Source: Wuchereria bancrofti (Eukaryota > Nematoda > Chromadorea > Rhabditida > Onchocercidae). Taken from it: 64,000 bases of DNA. Below are positions 40,320-52,601 of the stretch, piece after piece. The notes beneath the pieces are model-generated. The model did no database searches. It was not told the DNA's origin and saw only the letters and a program-made list of their open reading frames with translations. Numbering within the stretch: the stretch's first letter is position 1; the number at the start of each line of letters is the position of its first letter. The stretch lies in NCBI GenBank assembly GCA_005281725.1, contig SSBO01000003.1, positions 7,054,776 through 7,118,775 of the forward strand, read 5' to 3'. Position numbers and translations under genes: made by a program.

Positions 40320-40321
40320 GA

Positions 40322-42885
40322 ATGTTAACGCCAGTGTTTCACATTGATCAAACGCCAGAATGCATTATCATTCAAATTTATGCACCCTACGCTAATGTGA
40401 AAGATACTGAGGCAGAATATTGTGACCTACAATTCTTTTTCACATCGAAGCCATATTTCTTAAAGTTATATTTACCTGGTGAATTAGTCGAAGAAGATAT
40501 CACGGGCACATATGACTGCGATAAAGGTAAGTGAATATTTTGTAAAAACTTGAACAATTTTGGTCTTGCTTGTAATTTGATAATTAACTAATGGTAGGAT
40601 TTATTATGCTCTGAATAAGTTTGTAACTTTTCTATTCTTAATACTTTCGAACTTTCTCTTTTTGTCTTTGAAAATTTCAAAGACACGCGCTGTTTCATTC
40701 CTTAAATTTTGTGCCGTTCATTTATGTAAATTATTATTATTATATCAAATAGATTTGATTTCTCAGGTTGAGGATACCTACCCATATATATTCCTTAAAC
40801 ATATACATAATCGGCAATTAATTGATAACAAATTCCTTTCACATTAATTCCTTTCACATCTTTTTCATGCAAGATCTTCCTGTAAAGATCAATTTTAGAA
40901 TAACCATTCGCCATTCGTTATATATGACTTCTATAAAATCGTTGGTTAAGTAATCAATCTTTTCTCTTTACTACCCTACCGTGATATTTGTCTTTTTTCA
41001 GGATCGTTTACATTCAAAGCTCTGAAGAAAAATATTGGTGAATTCTTTCCTAATTTAGATTTGGTGAATCAGTTGCTAAAACCATCAGATATCCATGCAA
41101 AACGATTGGTAGAAGAAATTGATGAGGGTAGAGGTATTGTTTGATTTTTTTTTCTGCAGTTATTAGCTTTGCCGAATTCCATTTTGAGCTTCTGTCCATT
41201 TAAACATCATGCATTAAGCTGAATTTGCCTAAAATTCATAGCAAAATTCATAACTTTTTGCAGATATTTTGGACAATTTCTCAGATGAACAAGAAAATTC
41301 CCAAACACTGAATAGCAGCATGGTTGACGATTTTATGGACGAGAAATGTAAACTCTACGGTTACGGTTTTGCTTGCAGTCGTCGCGGTATTATTGGAAAA
41401 TTTAGTGCAGAAATCAACAACCTTTTCGATTTGGAAGATCCTGAAGGTTCACTAATTGACGAAAGGCCTATGGATTGTTTAAGGCATGATCAGTCGAAGT
41501 TCAATGCCGACCATTATATGTATGTTTTGAATTTAAATTAAGAATTGAAATTCCTTTTTTTTTCGAACAATGTTTCATGCTTGTCTATAAACTTACATAT
41601 CACCAAATGAAGCAACTTTTCCAGTGCTGATCAGTTTGAGAAGAATCCTTTGCTGGATGAATGTTTACAGTTTGAATACCCTGAAACGGCGTTTGATTTG
41701 TCTTTCAAAAGTCGTGATCATTTGAAAGATTTGCCCAGAAAACTATTTCCCAAATATTCGTCTGATTTAGAAAAAACAATTGCGTTATCTCTGATAGATA
41801 TCATTTTCGCTTATTTATATGATATGAGGACAACATGCGGCGAGCATTCCTCTGAATCTGGTTTGTTTTGAACCATTTCATTTTAATAACGTATGGTGTA
41901 TTTTGGATATGTATTTTTATATTTAGAATTTGTAATTCAGTGGACTCATAACAAAAGAAAGAAATCTGAGAAAAAAGAAAGAAGTCTCTAATGTGCGAAA
42001 AATGCACATATCCTAGTGTTTTGTTATAAGTTGCTTTTTTTTTCGTTTCAGTAACTTCTGCTTTTATGTAAGAGACACGTAAAACTTGAACGCTTCTCCT
42101 TTCATTTTAATTTTAGTGGATGATACCTTTTTAGTCCATCACTATACTGTACGAGGAACTCATTCAGTAATCTTTTATTTCTTTTCCTTGCTAGGTTGGA
42201 CGATTACAAAATTGAGTCCCAGCCTCAGTTATTTGGTCAGATGGAAGTCAGTGAAGGAATCTGTCCTAGGTGCTGTAAGAAGATCGTTGTGTTTTCCTCT
42301 TTATCGGCACTGGGATTTATCTATAAAAGTCTTAGATGATTTGAAATTTCTCCTCAGCAAAGGTAGATTTAACAGTTTTACTTTTATTTATTTATTATTT
42401 TTTTCTTGGAATTTAAAACGTTTGAATTGATGTTTCTAATTTCCCCTGAGTCCTGATCATCAAGCATCTTGTACCTCTGCTGTGGTGTTTAATATTTTCT
42501 TTTGAAAAAACCAACGAATTTAATGAAATTCGTTGAATTTTTTGTTATAGGTAGGGTGGCGTTGTTACAGTGTCTTGTCGATATGCATATAATTTTATCA
42601 ACAAGTGGTGACTATCGTTATCTGTTGAATGACTTATTTATAACTGATTATTGTTTATGGATTCAGTGTGCCTCAGACAATGTTGTGTCATGGTTACAAT
42701 GCGAGTTGAACAATTTAATTTTGAAAAAAAATGATGTCCAGTTAGATCTGGAAGAAGTGGAGCTGGAAGCAAAGTTACTGACTTTGCACATAGATACTGG
42801 AAATTGCGATCCTGAGGATTCAGATGATGATTCTTCCGAGGTTAATATTCGGGAGACAAATCAGATCGTAGACAGCTGTACATAG
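40322..42885 (+). CDS. SHQ1: SHQ1, H/ACA ribonucleoprotein assembly factor
   Basis: Chaperone that holds newly made dyskerin/Cbf5 before H/ACA snoRNP assembly. Exons: 40322-40526, 41002-41127, 41264-41519, 41625-41860, 42195-42362, 42551-42885; 1326 bases, 441 aa, all in phase. The N-terminal CS/Hsp20-like domain opens with MLTPVFHIDQTPE and includes KPYFLKLYLPGELVE and GTYDCDKG. The SHQ1 domain follows with YGYGFACSR, FPKYSSDLEKT, WTITKLSPSLSYL, FPLYRHWDLS and the acidic C terminus. The start sits two bases after a TTTTCAG acceptor and matches the family N terminus. A second donor at 41134 in the same phase would add two residues. AATAAA at 43171-43176 is a candidate polyadenylation signal. 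Confidence 0.95.
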
Positions 42886-44256
42886 TTATTTCTTCAATAT
42901 ATCATCTTGGTGGAAAATGCTGAGAACATTTCGTTTACTAGTTCTCTTAAGCATCTAAGGAAGCTGTAAGGTAGGGAAAAACCCAGGTCGCAACAAAGTA
43001 ACTGTGTGTTTATGGAATGTTATACATATTAACCGATTACTAATTACTGACTAAACTGATTGCGTAGAAGCTTACCTGATGTTATTAATTCATGTTCGTA
43101 TATCACTGCTAAGGATCTGATGTGAGACTTAAAAGTCTGTGTTGTTTTTCTCGTAAAGTTTAGCTAACGGAATAAAATAAAAGCAGAAAAATATGGATTG
43201 CCGTCTTAAATGCTGCATACACCTGTATTGCTTGGGTCTTAAACCTATATACATAGAAATACGGGATAACATCAAACTAAAAGTTTTTCAGGTGCATTTA
43301 ATGAGCAGAACGAACGGGTAATGACATAGTTAACTATTAAATATGTTGTTTGAATGCACTTCTTAACTTGTTTATATGTCACATGTAATAATTTTTGAAA
43401 TTTTTGAAATTGATAATAAATGGTTAATAATTTGCTAGAACACATTTAAAAGTATTAGCGCCTGAATACTTACAGCCAGTGGAGATTCGAACTATTATAT
43501 GGTTAAAAATTTAATAGAATGATGCTAACTGTATGACAAGCAGTAAACCTATGGTAGCAGTAGGTTTACCGCATCTTTCAGAATCATCAGACGTATATAA
43601 TGCGTAGGTGTTTTATTTGCAGTTATAACACAACTTCAAACTTTAATAAAGATGCTGCCAATTCCTGGTGATTATATATGTTATATTCAATTTCTTGATG
43701 TCAGTAATTAGAGACTCATTTAATTACAGTTGCTTTTATTACTTAACATATTGGATGAATACTTAGTGAGTGGCTGATAAATGATTGAAGTTTTATTTTT
43801 TTCGAAGTGAGAGCTCTGTTATACAATGAGATTGTAATTATTATTGAGCAGGACACTACCATTGCCTTTGTTCACTTCCTGAAATGAAAATGCTCCATAG
43901 ATTACTCCTATAGATTTATTACACAAACGTCCCTTATAATGACATTTATGTTGAAATAGGAGGTAATGCTTGTGTTTTATTTTACAGCTGTTTAAGCAAA
44001 CGTTTTTTGGTTCCCAATATTCGAATTTAGATATCTTTTTTCTATATTATCGTCAATAAGAGCACGAGACAAGGAGAGAATATAGTTGTCAAGTTTAAAT
44101 TGTGTCAGATAGTGTTGTTAGTTTGTCGTTACAATATCTGGAGTCTTCGGGTTCCGAATTTTTCATTCCTGTATAGTTTTCATTTACTTATTCCCAATTT
44201 CAAGATGCATTTTTATCTGGACTACTAATCAGCAACATTTCATTTTCAACTTACAG
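42886..44256. other. Spacer between SHQ1 and dihydropteridine reductase
   Basis: 1.4 kb, AT-rich, holding the SHQ1 3' UTR with AATAAA at 43171 and the upstream region of the reductase, which ends in a TTACAG acceptor at 44256. No further gene seen. Confidence 0.55.
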
Positions 44257-44283
44257 GTTTGAAAGATATTAAAATTGATTTTA

Positions 44284-46049
44284 ATGTCAACAAGTCGTGT
44301 TGCTGTTTACGGTGGTCGAGGAGGACTTGGTTCAGTAATAGTTGATTATTTCAAAAATAAAAATTTTGTAAGTTATGTGCTTTAGACATTGTTTGGATTT
44401 CTTAAATTTTTTTGGAATATATAAATCTGTTTTCAGTCTATTTAGGTTGTATTTCAAGTAAAGATTCTATTATTTTACAAATTATTTTGATTACAAGGAT
44501 GAATTCACCGTGTCTAATAGTAATGAGAACTGGCATTGCGTTGCTTACGTTTTGCTGCAAGAAGCATATTAGAGCAAATTAAATTTTAATAAATTTAAAT
44601 CATTGCAGTGGATATTAAGCATAGATGTTTTGAAGAGTGATGTGGCTGATGCAAATGTAGTAGTAAACAAGGATGCATCGTGGACAGAACAAGAAAGCTT
44701 AATCCTCAAATCGTAAACCTAAATTATTATTAATTTTGAATTTCAGAAAAAAAAGTTTTGCAGTTTTTCACATGCTTTTTTTCCCAGTTTTCTCTTTTAA
44801 TTGAGCTGTGAGTTGAGGCCGCGAAATTTATGTTAGAAAATGATGGAAAGCTATGTTAGAAAATAAGTTTAATTGGTAGAAGTGATTCTCTCTCTTTCTA
44901 ATCCGTTTTGCAAGTCATTCTGGTGACTCAATAGATCAATAAATTTAGTATCGATGAAACACTGCATGGTGAACGTCTGGATGCAATACTATGTGTAGCA
45001 GGTGGTTGGGCTGGTGGTAATGCCAATAATGAAAATATGATTAAAAATTCGGAAATTTTATGGAAACAAAATGTTTGGACATCAGCTATATCTGCTCGAA
45101 TTGCTGCATTGTATCTGAAAAATGACGGTCTTCTTCAATTTACTGGTGCTGCATCAGTGAGCTTTCACCTTTTCCAATGCTAAAAGAGGAAGAAATTCCC
45201 ATTAGTACGATGTGGAATATTATTTAAAAATGTAATATTTGAGGACTTAAATGTTTTAAATATGACATATTCATGCAAATTAACTAAATCTTAGTTCGAA
45301 ATAGGTTACAGTTCGTTTTCTAGCTTCATCCAACTTAACTTTAACTTCTGAAAACTTCATACTGACAGGTGTTGAAAGATACATCAGAAATGTTGGGGTA
45401 CGGTATGGCAAAAGCAGCAGTACATCAGTTGACCAAAAGTCTTGGCACCAAAAAATCTGGAATACCTGATGCATGTACCGCTGTTGCTCTTTTGCCAACA
45501 ATGCTGGATACTGCACAGAATCGTAAATGGATGCCAAAAACTAATACTGATTCGTTAGTTTTCAAAAATGATTTTGTTTGCAAGTAATTAGCATTTTCCA
45601 GTATTAATTAATAGTGGATTTCGAAAGTTTGCAACTTGAAGTGGAATTATATTAAGATTTATGAAAACTGTAAGAGTTATATGATGCACATTATATAAAA
45701 TTAAAAAAAAAAGTATAAAATTATGTCTTATCTCTAAGAAACGAATAATAGTTGAAAACTTAAGGAAGAGTCGATCTTGTAAAAAGGCATGTTTTGCCAA
45801 TTATTATGAAGTTCTCTTGCTAGGCTCAGTTGTTGTTACGCTTTGTAATCTTGATTTTTCTTTTATAACTAAATTGAATTTGCTAGAATCATAACTTGAA
45901 TTAATTCCAAATATTTCAGGTGGACGTCACTTAATTACATAGCAGAACTACTGCATGAGTGGACTTTAAGTCCATCATTACGACCTCCAAGCGGTTCACT
46001 GGTCGAAATAATTACACAGAATAAACAAAATGAGTTGAAAATACACTGA
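44284..46049 (+). CDS. qdpr-1: Dihydropteridine reductase (QDPR)
   Basis: NADH-dependent short-chain dehydrogenase that regenerates tetrahydrobiopterin for the aromatic amino-acid hydroxylases; cytosolic. Exons: 44284-44367, 44609-44712, 44949-45156, 45369-45553, 45920-46049; 711 bases, 236 aa, phases agree. The N-terminal Rossmann motif is VYGGRGGLGS (8-17). GGWAGG follows in the substrate region, and the catalytic YGMAK is Tyr143 with Lys147, followed by AVHQL as in the mammalian enzyme. The C terminus (RPPSGSLVEI) also matches the family. Length is close to the usual 240-245. The start lies 27 bases after a TTACAG acceptor. AATAAA at 46436-46441 may end the transcript. Confidence 0.95.
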
Positions 46050-46782
46050 TTTAATATGAAATACTGAATTAAATCTGTCTTCGACTACCTTGAAATGTAT
46101 TTTCTGTTGCTTTTTTTCATGACTTTCTATTTGACTTTAATCAGTCACTTGTTGATATCACAGCTTACAATAATATTCTTTTTATTCCATGTATTTTTCA
46201 ACATCATACGTAGTTTCATTAACAAACAAGCAAATCTTCGGTATAACTCGGTTGATTTAATCGGTCACAGTGATAATCGGTCACAACAATGATGATTCAT
46301 TAGTGGATCTTTTCTGCTTATATCTATTGAACTGAATATTGTATTTTATTTTATTTCAATGTTTTTTTCTTATTCTTTCTGCCTAACAAAGCCAGCAGAC
46401 AAGGGTAGGGTTTCTTTTTGTACCTACAAATTAAAAATAAACTGGAGTTAGAATGTAGGAAAAAAGTTGTTAATGGTAAATCAAATTGCCGATCATTCCT
46501 GAAATTCAGAATATCTACTTAGAAGTCTTCAAATTTCTCACTTTTCTGGATGAGAATAGGAATTTAATCCGGTACGCTCCTAGTCTATATCATTCGAATA
46601 AGTTCTAAATTGAGTATATCTTCGTCATCCCTTTCAATATTCGTTTGAAAAAAGTCAAAATAATTTTCAAAGACTCCGATTTCCATCATTTTTCTTTTGG
46701 ATTTCAGATTATGTTTAATGTTTCAAGACTTCACACGTTCAGAATTTAACACTATAAAATTCCTTCGATATTTCCCATACTT

Positions 46783-46875
46783 CTATTCATCTCACGCCTA
46801 CATTCACAGACATAATGACGGATTACGCCTGTTCATCTTACGCTTACATTCACACACGTAATGACGGATTACGTG
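46783..46875. repeat. 46-bp tandem duplication
   Basis: Two adjacent copies offset by 46 bases, sharing TTCATCT.ACGC.TACATTC and AATGACGGATTACG with a few substitutions. They lie 0.7 kb after the reductase stop and have no coding frame. Confidence 0.8.
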
Positions 46876-48136
46876 TAGTGTCTTCGAGTGTAACTGTTGA
46901 ACAGTATCTGAAATGGATGTGATTAAAAAAATGCATATTAAGGATATTCCTATTCGTTAGCCGCTGTTTTCATTTTTTTTTTTGTCTTTTTTTTTGAATT
47001 ATTTTTAGTCATCCTATCAAAAAGAGAAAAAGAAAAAATTCATTAAATAACATACTTTTTAATTCTATCAAGTGGCATATTCAGGAAGTAAAATGGTTCT
47101 ACCATATACTACAAAAAGTAATAATCAGATTAAAATCTAAATAATAACACACTTTCTAATTATCTTTCCAATAAATCCTTCGAGTGTTTCTATCATTAAT
47201 TGACGAATATCGTCTATTATCAAGCAATCAAAGCAGAATTTTAGTGCAGCATTGAGGAAATTTGTTGAAAAGGAAGAGAATGCTTCGAAAGTTTATATCA
47301 TCAAGATATCTACTATACATAAATTAGTTTATTCATTGATCGATGAGATTATTTTGTCAGACAAAACTGACAAAATTATTCATTTAATATCCTTCATTTA
47401 ATCAATAATTACATCCATTGTTTCATCAGAAAGAGAAATAATTTCTATTTGTAGAACCGAACATCTTAACCTTTCTTCCTACCTATCCGTGAGTTTATAG
47501 AGATGAAAAATGAAATATCTTTTGAGTAACCCATATATAAGTGATTGTTATCAAATGATACTCTCCGTTATGAGTAATCAAACTGGTCCTTGTGATCCAA
47601 CACATACCAGTAGCATAATTACAACCACAAACAATATTGTATTAGCATTGAAACGTTATGCTTTTAACCTTTGACTTTTTATGACGACCTGGAAGTTTCG
47701 AATTTCAAATTTTCGTAAAGATTTCGTAATGAATATAACCTGTAGAAAATAAAAGAAATTGAATCATTAAGAATTCTTGCAGGCTAGTTTACTTATAGCG
47801 AATAGAGTGATGTTTAGATAGGATGATGACATTTAGCAATAAATGACACTTACCAATAAATTGTCATTAAATTGGTTTACAAACGGGATAAAAAGTGAAG
47901 GACTTTTTTTTAGAAAATTGAAAAAGGAAGTTTACTATTCCTTTCACTCTTCTTCTCTTCTAATCTCGACTGATCGTTTGAAAATTTAATTGCATAAATT
48001 CCGGTTTTTTATTTTTGTTCAACGAGAGCAGAAGTATTATTCACCTTAACGAGAGCAATATTCTCAGTAGCCATATTATTATTTCCTATATTAGTTGTAA
48101 TAATGTTGTGGCAATGATTGTACGACTATTCACATC

Positions 48137-48187
48137 ATCCATATCATTATCATTATCATCACTATCATTATCATTGTCATCACCATT
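48137..48187. repeat. TTATCA-type microsatellite
   Basis: Imperfect run of ATCATT/ATCACT units. It resembles the tract at 4690-4781. Confidence 0.8.
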
Positions 48188-48376
48188 ACTAGTGAATCTT
48201 CCGCATGTTTTCAGATCTCGATCAACAATTTTCTATAATGTTACTATCAATCGACTGTTAAGTATACAAAGGGTCATAATCGGCAATATATTGAATGCAA
48301 TGAGAGTAAAATAATCTATCAAACGATAATATATCTATAAGTGAAAGCAATTAGGAAAAAAATTTTTTTAAAGAAA

Positions 48377-48402
48377 AAAGTTTCTTTTTTTAAAGAAACT
48401 TT
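48377..48402. repeat. Perfect 11-bp inverted repeat with TTTT loop
   Basis: AAAGTTTCTTT at 48377-48387 and its exact reverse complement at 48392-48402 enclose four T. It could form a cruciform or RNA hairpin, but the arms are AT-rich. Confidence 0.7.
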
Positions 48403-51332
48403 GCAACGATAGATTGATTTAAGTAAACATTGCTTTAACAATCATTCATCAATAAATATAAAACATTATAACTGCAATAAAAATGTCACACTAATTATCA
48501 TTGATCAAATGTGATAATTAGAGCTTGCAATTTCGGATTATCACTTGAAGTAATAAGATAAAAATATTGACCTAGATGATTAAGATCGAATTCCATAGCA
48601 TATCAGCCATTGAAGGAACAATGATATATTGTCAAAAGATACTCTAGTAAGAATAGCAGTACGATTTGTATGATTTGAACATAAATTATGTGATCATAAC
48701 GGATGGTAAATATAGATGTAAAGTTCCAAATTAAATATTACTACCAAACTGAAATGGTTATTATAATATTATCATTTAGGATTATTATTGTTGACAGTAA
48801 TGAGAAAGGTTTTCCAAATAGTAACTTTCATTATTTTAATTGTAATATCATTATTTGAAATAAAACAGTGCAGAAGCATAACCTACAGAACTGATAAATC
48901 ATCAAATGTGGGTGCAAACATTCGTATGTACAGCGCTGAATGGATATTAAACAATGAAAGATGATGACACAAAGAACGGTGATAAACCTGTCGGTGTCAT
49001 TTCAATTGTTGTTGACACCAGAAACAAGCAATCACAAACGGATAAAAATAGTAGTATATCCTTGTAACAAAATATTATCAGTAGTATCACTTTTGAAGTA
49101 AGTATTAATTTTGGAAATATAATACCCATTTTGAAATATTGTATCATTTAAAAAAAGTTATTTATTATTATTTTTTTTGTTGTAATATGATTCTTAGAAC
49201 ACAACATATTACTGTTCGTCAGGTATTCAACATAATCATTACAATCATTATTCAAGTTATCATTATACCAATCATTTCTTATAAAACAAAGTAAATAAAT
49301 TAATTACCAAAATGAAATATGCCATACTAAAGAGTGAGTGGATATGATTAAAATGTTAAGAAGGTTGCAAACTAGACCGATAATAACAGTGATAGATAAG
49401 CATATTATATTAGACCACCAAATTATCTTTACTGCCTTCTAAATTTATTTATTAATATTTGATGACAGCGGTAAGTTTTTAATGAAAATTAAAACAAAAT
49501 ACCAAAATTTAAAGATTCAGCATTACAGTACTCACAATTTTGATGTCAATAATTTTAGATGATTTACTGTTCATATGGATCCATAAATTGTATTGTTTTT
49601 TTTTTGAATTTTCTTTAAGCTGTACGAATGAAAACATTATTAGCTCTTATCAAAAGAATAGCGTACGTACAAATTTATATTATATCTTATCGCATTAGAG
49701 AGAGAAAGAGAGAGAAGGAAGAATCTGAAAACCGATAGAAAAAGTATCCGAATAGAGTTCAGATACTTTTTTTTAACTTTATTGAGTAATTAATCCTTAA
49801 AGTATATACCGATCCTTCAGTCTGACAAAAGCATAGAATAAAATTTTCTTCGGATTTGTTATGTTTATTAATCTATTTGCATCGTTCATATCTATGAAAT
49901 ACAAATTCAGGAATGGTACCAATTACCTGATCTATGTTTTGATTTTTAGAATAGGATCTAATGATTTCTAACAAATAGAGAGTACTTACTGCAAATATAT
50001 TGTCAGACATGTTTTGAAAACTGTTTTTATAGTCCATTAAAAAAAAAAAAAAAAAACGAAAGAAATTGCGTTCTCATAAATCCATTTTTCGAATTAATTC
50101 AGTGATAGAATTTTATTTCCAGTAATGAGGTTTCTGTAAATCTACGATAAATTTAATATTATATAAATGACATTAACAGGAATGCAATTACATTTGATCG
50201 CGATTAATAAACAGAATTGATGCTTCCCCTTTATTTGATCACACAATTTTGAGCACTAATTTAATTTCAAAATTGTTTTTCATTACAATGTTTTTTGAAG
50301 AATTCATTTCTTAATGTGATATGTATACCGCCTGGATTCATCACAACTATAACAGAAAGTATCTGTACTTGGAGTACTTCAATGGGAAGTCTCGGTCTTC
50401 TACTCTATTACTGCAGTAATAACTTATTCCCGGCATCTTTTCTTTGCCAATAAAGCATGGTGCGATAATTGATGTGGAAAGTTTGCAATTCAAAAAGATA
50501 GCAAAACAATAGTATGTTTGCAACTGAATGTAATTCAAAATTCGTGATTTCTATAAATAAATTTCTAAATATTTTAAAAGTGCTCATTTTTATTCTATTC
50601 GCAAATGTTCGACATGATTCAGTTTGTGATATTACAATGGTACATTATTGTATGTTTTGAAGTTTGATCAAATTTCAAATTTTTTCCCCTAAAATTTATG
50701 TTAATTAAGCATCTGAATTAATAAAAAAATTATTCATATAGCCATTGATAGTGTTACAAGAGTTTTTTTAAGAAAAAGAGCAATCATTCTTTACAACATT
50801 ACATCTATTAGATATTTATGGATGTTAAAAGTGAGCAATTTCGAGATGAGAAGAAAATGACAGCAATTTTTTTTTGTAAATTAGGAAAGAATGGATGAAT
50901 GAACGAAAAGGCTTACTTCATCAAATCAATTTTTATTCATGAGCTTTTTTATTGATGCAAAGATGAATCGTGCTTTTAATGAGATATTGTTACCTGATAT
51001 ACAAGTTTTAATTCAACCATGTATTAATCATTTAAATTCTTGCATTAAATTTCAATTTAATGCAAATGTGAATATATAATATAAATCTCTACAACATTTA
51101 TATTTCAATTATATTTCAATGTTTATGGTAAATTAAAAAATGGAAGTAGAAAAAGATTGTAAATGGATTTTAGCTAATTCTTTCATTCATATACTATTTT
51201 AGTCAAATATTTTTCGGAATTAATCTCATTAAACTTAATTTCATGGATGAATAGATGGATAGTTGGATGAGTCTACCATCAAATCATCAGTGTACTCTGT
51301 CAGTATCGTAACCAATTCAAACGTTTGATTTT

Positions 51333-51396
51333 ATGTGTGTGTGTGTGTGTATGTGTGTGGGTGTGTCTGTGTGTGTGTGTCTGTGGGTGTCTGTCT
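51333..51396. repeat. GT microsatellite
   Basis: TGTG tract with single-base interruptions (A, GG, C), about 64 bases. Confidence 0.9.
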
Positions 51397-52580
51397 GTCC
51401 GTATTTTACGTCTTCTTAAAGGATTGTGTACATATATGTATAGAGGTAAAGTATTAAATGTATGTATATAAACTCAATGATTTGACCACTTAAAAAGTGA
51501 AATGATTATTCGATATTAGGCAATCAATGATAGCATTTAGCTCAAAAGTTGAGAATTTTAGAACGGATTGAAATTCGTAAATGGTTCGAGTGATTTCAGA
51601 ATATTACGTACGTATGATTTGTTGATTGTAAGTTTCCTTTTCCTCTTCTTAATATAAATAATTTCCGTTTTCCTATGACACTACTTTGATCTTCAAATTA
51701 CATCGCCTGAACTCAGTCACATATTCTTTCCAGGAATTTTATGAAAAAGTTTGATACGGTCACACTATTAAGACACATAAGTTGTACCGACCGCCGTATC
51801 ATAGTCACACATGGCGCCGTGTTGTAGCATAGACACATTGAAGCACTTTCGGTTTTATTATTTTGGTGGCTTTTATGGTCTCCGATTGCAATTTTTTCCG
51901 CGTTGTTTAGGGTTAGTGAATGTAATAAGCGGGTGGGTAGGGATTCCATGGAGTAGTTGTGGTATTACTGAATAGAACAAGCACTTTTTAGAAGAAAGTC
52001 GTCTCATACTATGCACCAACTACTGATAGGAATGCCTAGGATATTAACTGGTGAATCACATACACTTATAGGATTCAGTTCTTGCAGTTCGATTTTCAGG
52101 TGGTATTTGTCACTCCTTTGTATGTTTATTAGCAAGTAGGTTAATATATTGATGAAGGATGGTATTAATAAAAACTAATAAGCTACTATATCACCTGAAA
52201 TGTATGATACTGTATGCCAGTTATGACCTGAAATTGTATTGTTGGACGCTAATAAATTTGATCAGGAGACTGTTTTAAATAAGCCGTAGTGATGAGTATG
52301 AAGCAGTAACTTCACTTGCTAATTCATCAAAGTTCATTTTCTACCATGATTGTACGACTGCGGTTCATGGAATTTTACCACTTTTTCTTTGTACATTCTC
52401 GGGCTTTTATTTCTTCTTTTGGATCGCTTTCTAATTTGTTTTTATATTGCGACACAAAACAACTCGGTAGAGAGTTAGTTTCTTTTCTGACTTTTTAGTT
52501 AAGCGATTTATCCTTGGTGTTATATTTTACGGACATAAATCATGCTGATTGTTTTAGGATATTTTGGTTCACTTACGATA

Positions 52581-52601
52581 TATCAGTACGCGTACCGAGT
52601 A
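52581..52601 (+). promoter_or_regulatory. Probable spliced-leader acceptor of TCERG1
   Basis: TATATCAG ends at 52586, 15 bases before the ATG at 52602. The frame is also open upstream to an ATG at 52542, but that would add a hydrophobic segment unlike the family and would ignore this acceptor. Confidence 0.45.

Larger units (their letters stand above)
46050..52500. other. Large intergenic region before TCERG1
   Basis: About 6.5 kb with no gene I can support on either strand. It holds a 46-bp tandem duplication, a TTATCA microsatellite, a perfect 11-bp inverted repeat and a GT microsatellite (separate entries). The section 51700-52000 is less AT-rich than its surroundings and could be promoter sequence for TCERG1. 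Confidence 0.55.

Noticed and set aside
48015..48314. 99-codon Ser/Leu-rich frame
   Set aside because: Its core is the TTATCA microsatellite; the rest has no recognisable content.
52542..52601. Upstream ATG extending TCERG1 by 20 hydrophobic residues
   Set aside because: A likely trans-splice acceptor lies between it and the chosen ATG, and the extension would add an implausible hydrophobic start to a nuclear protein.
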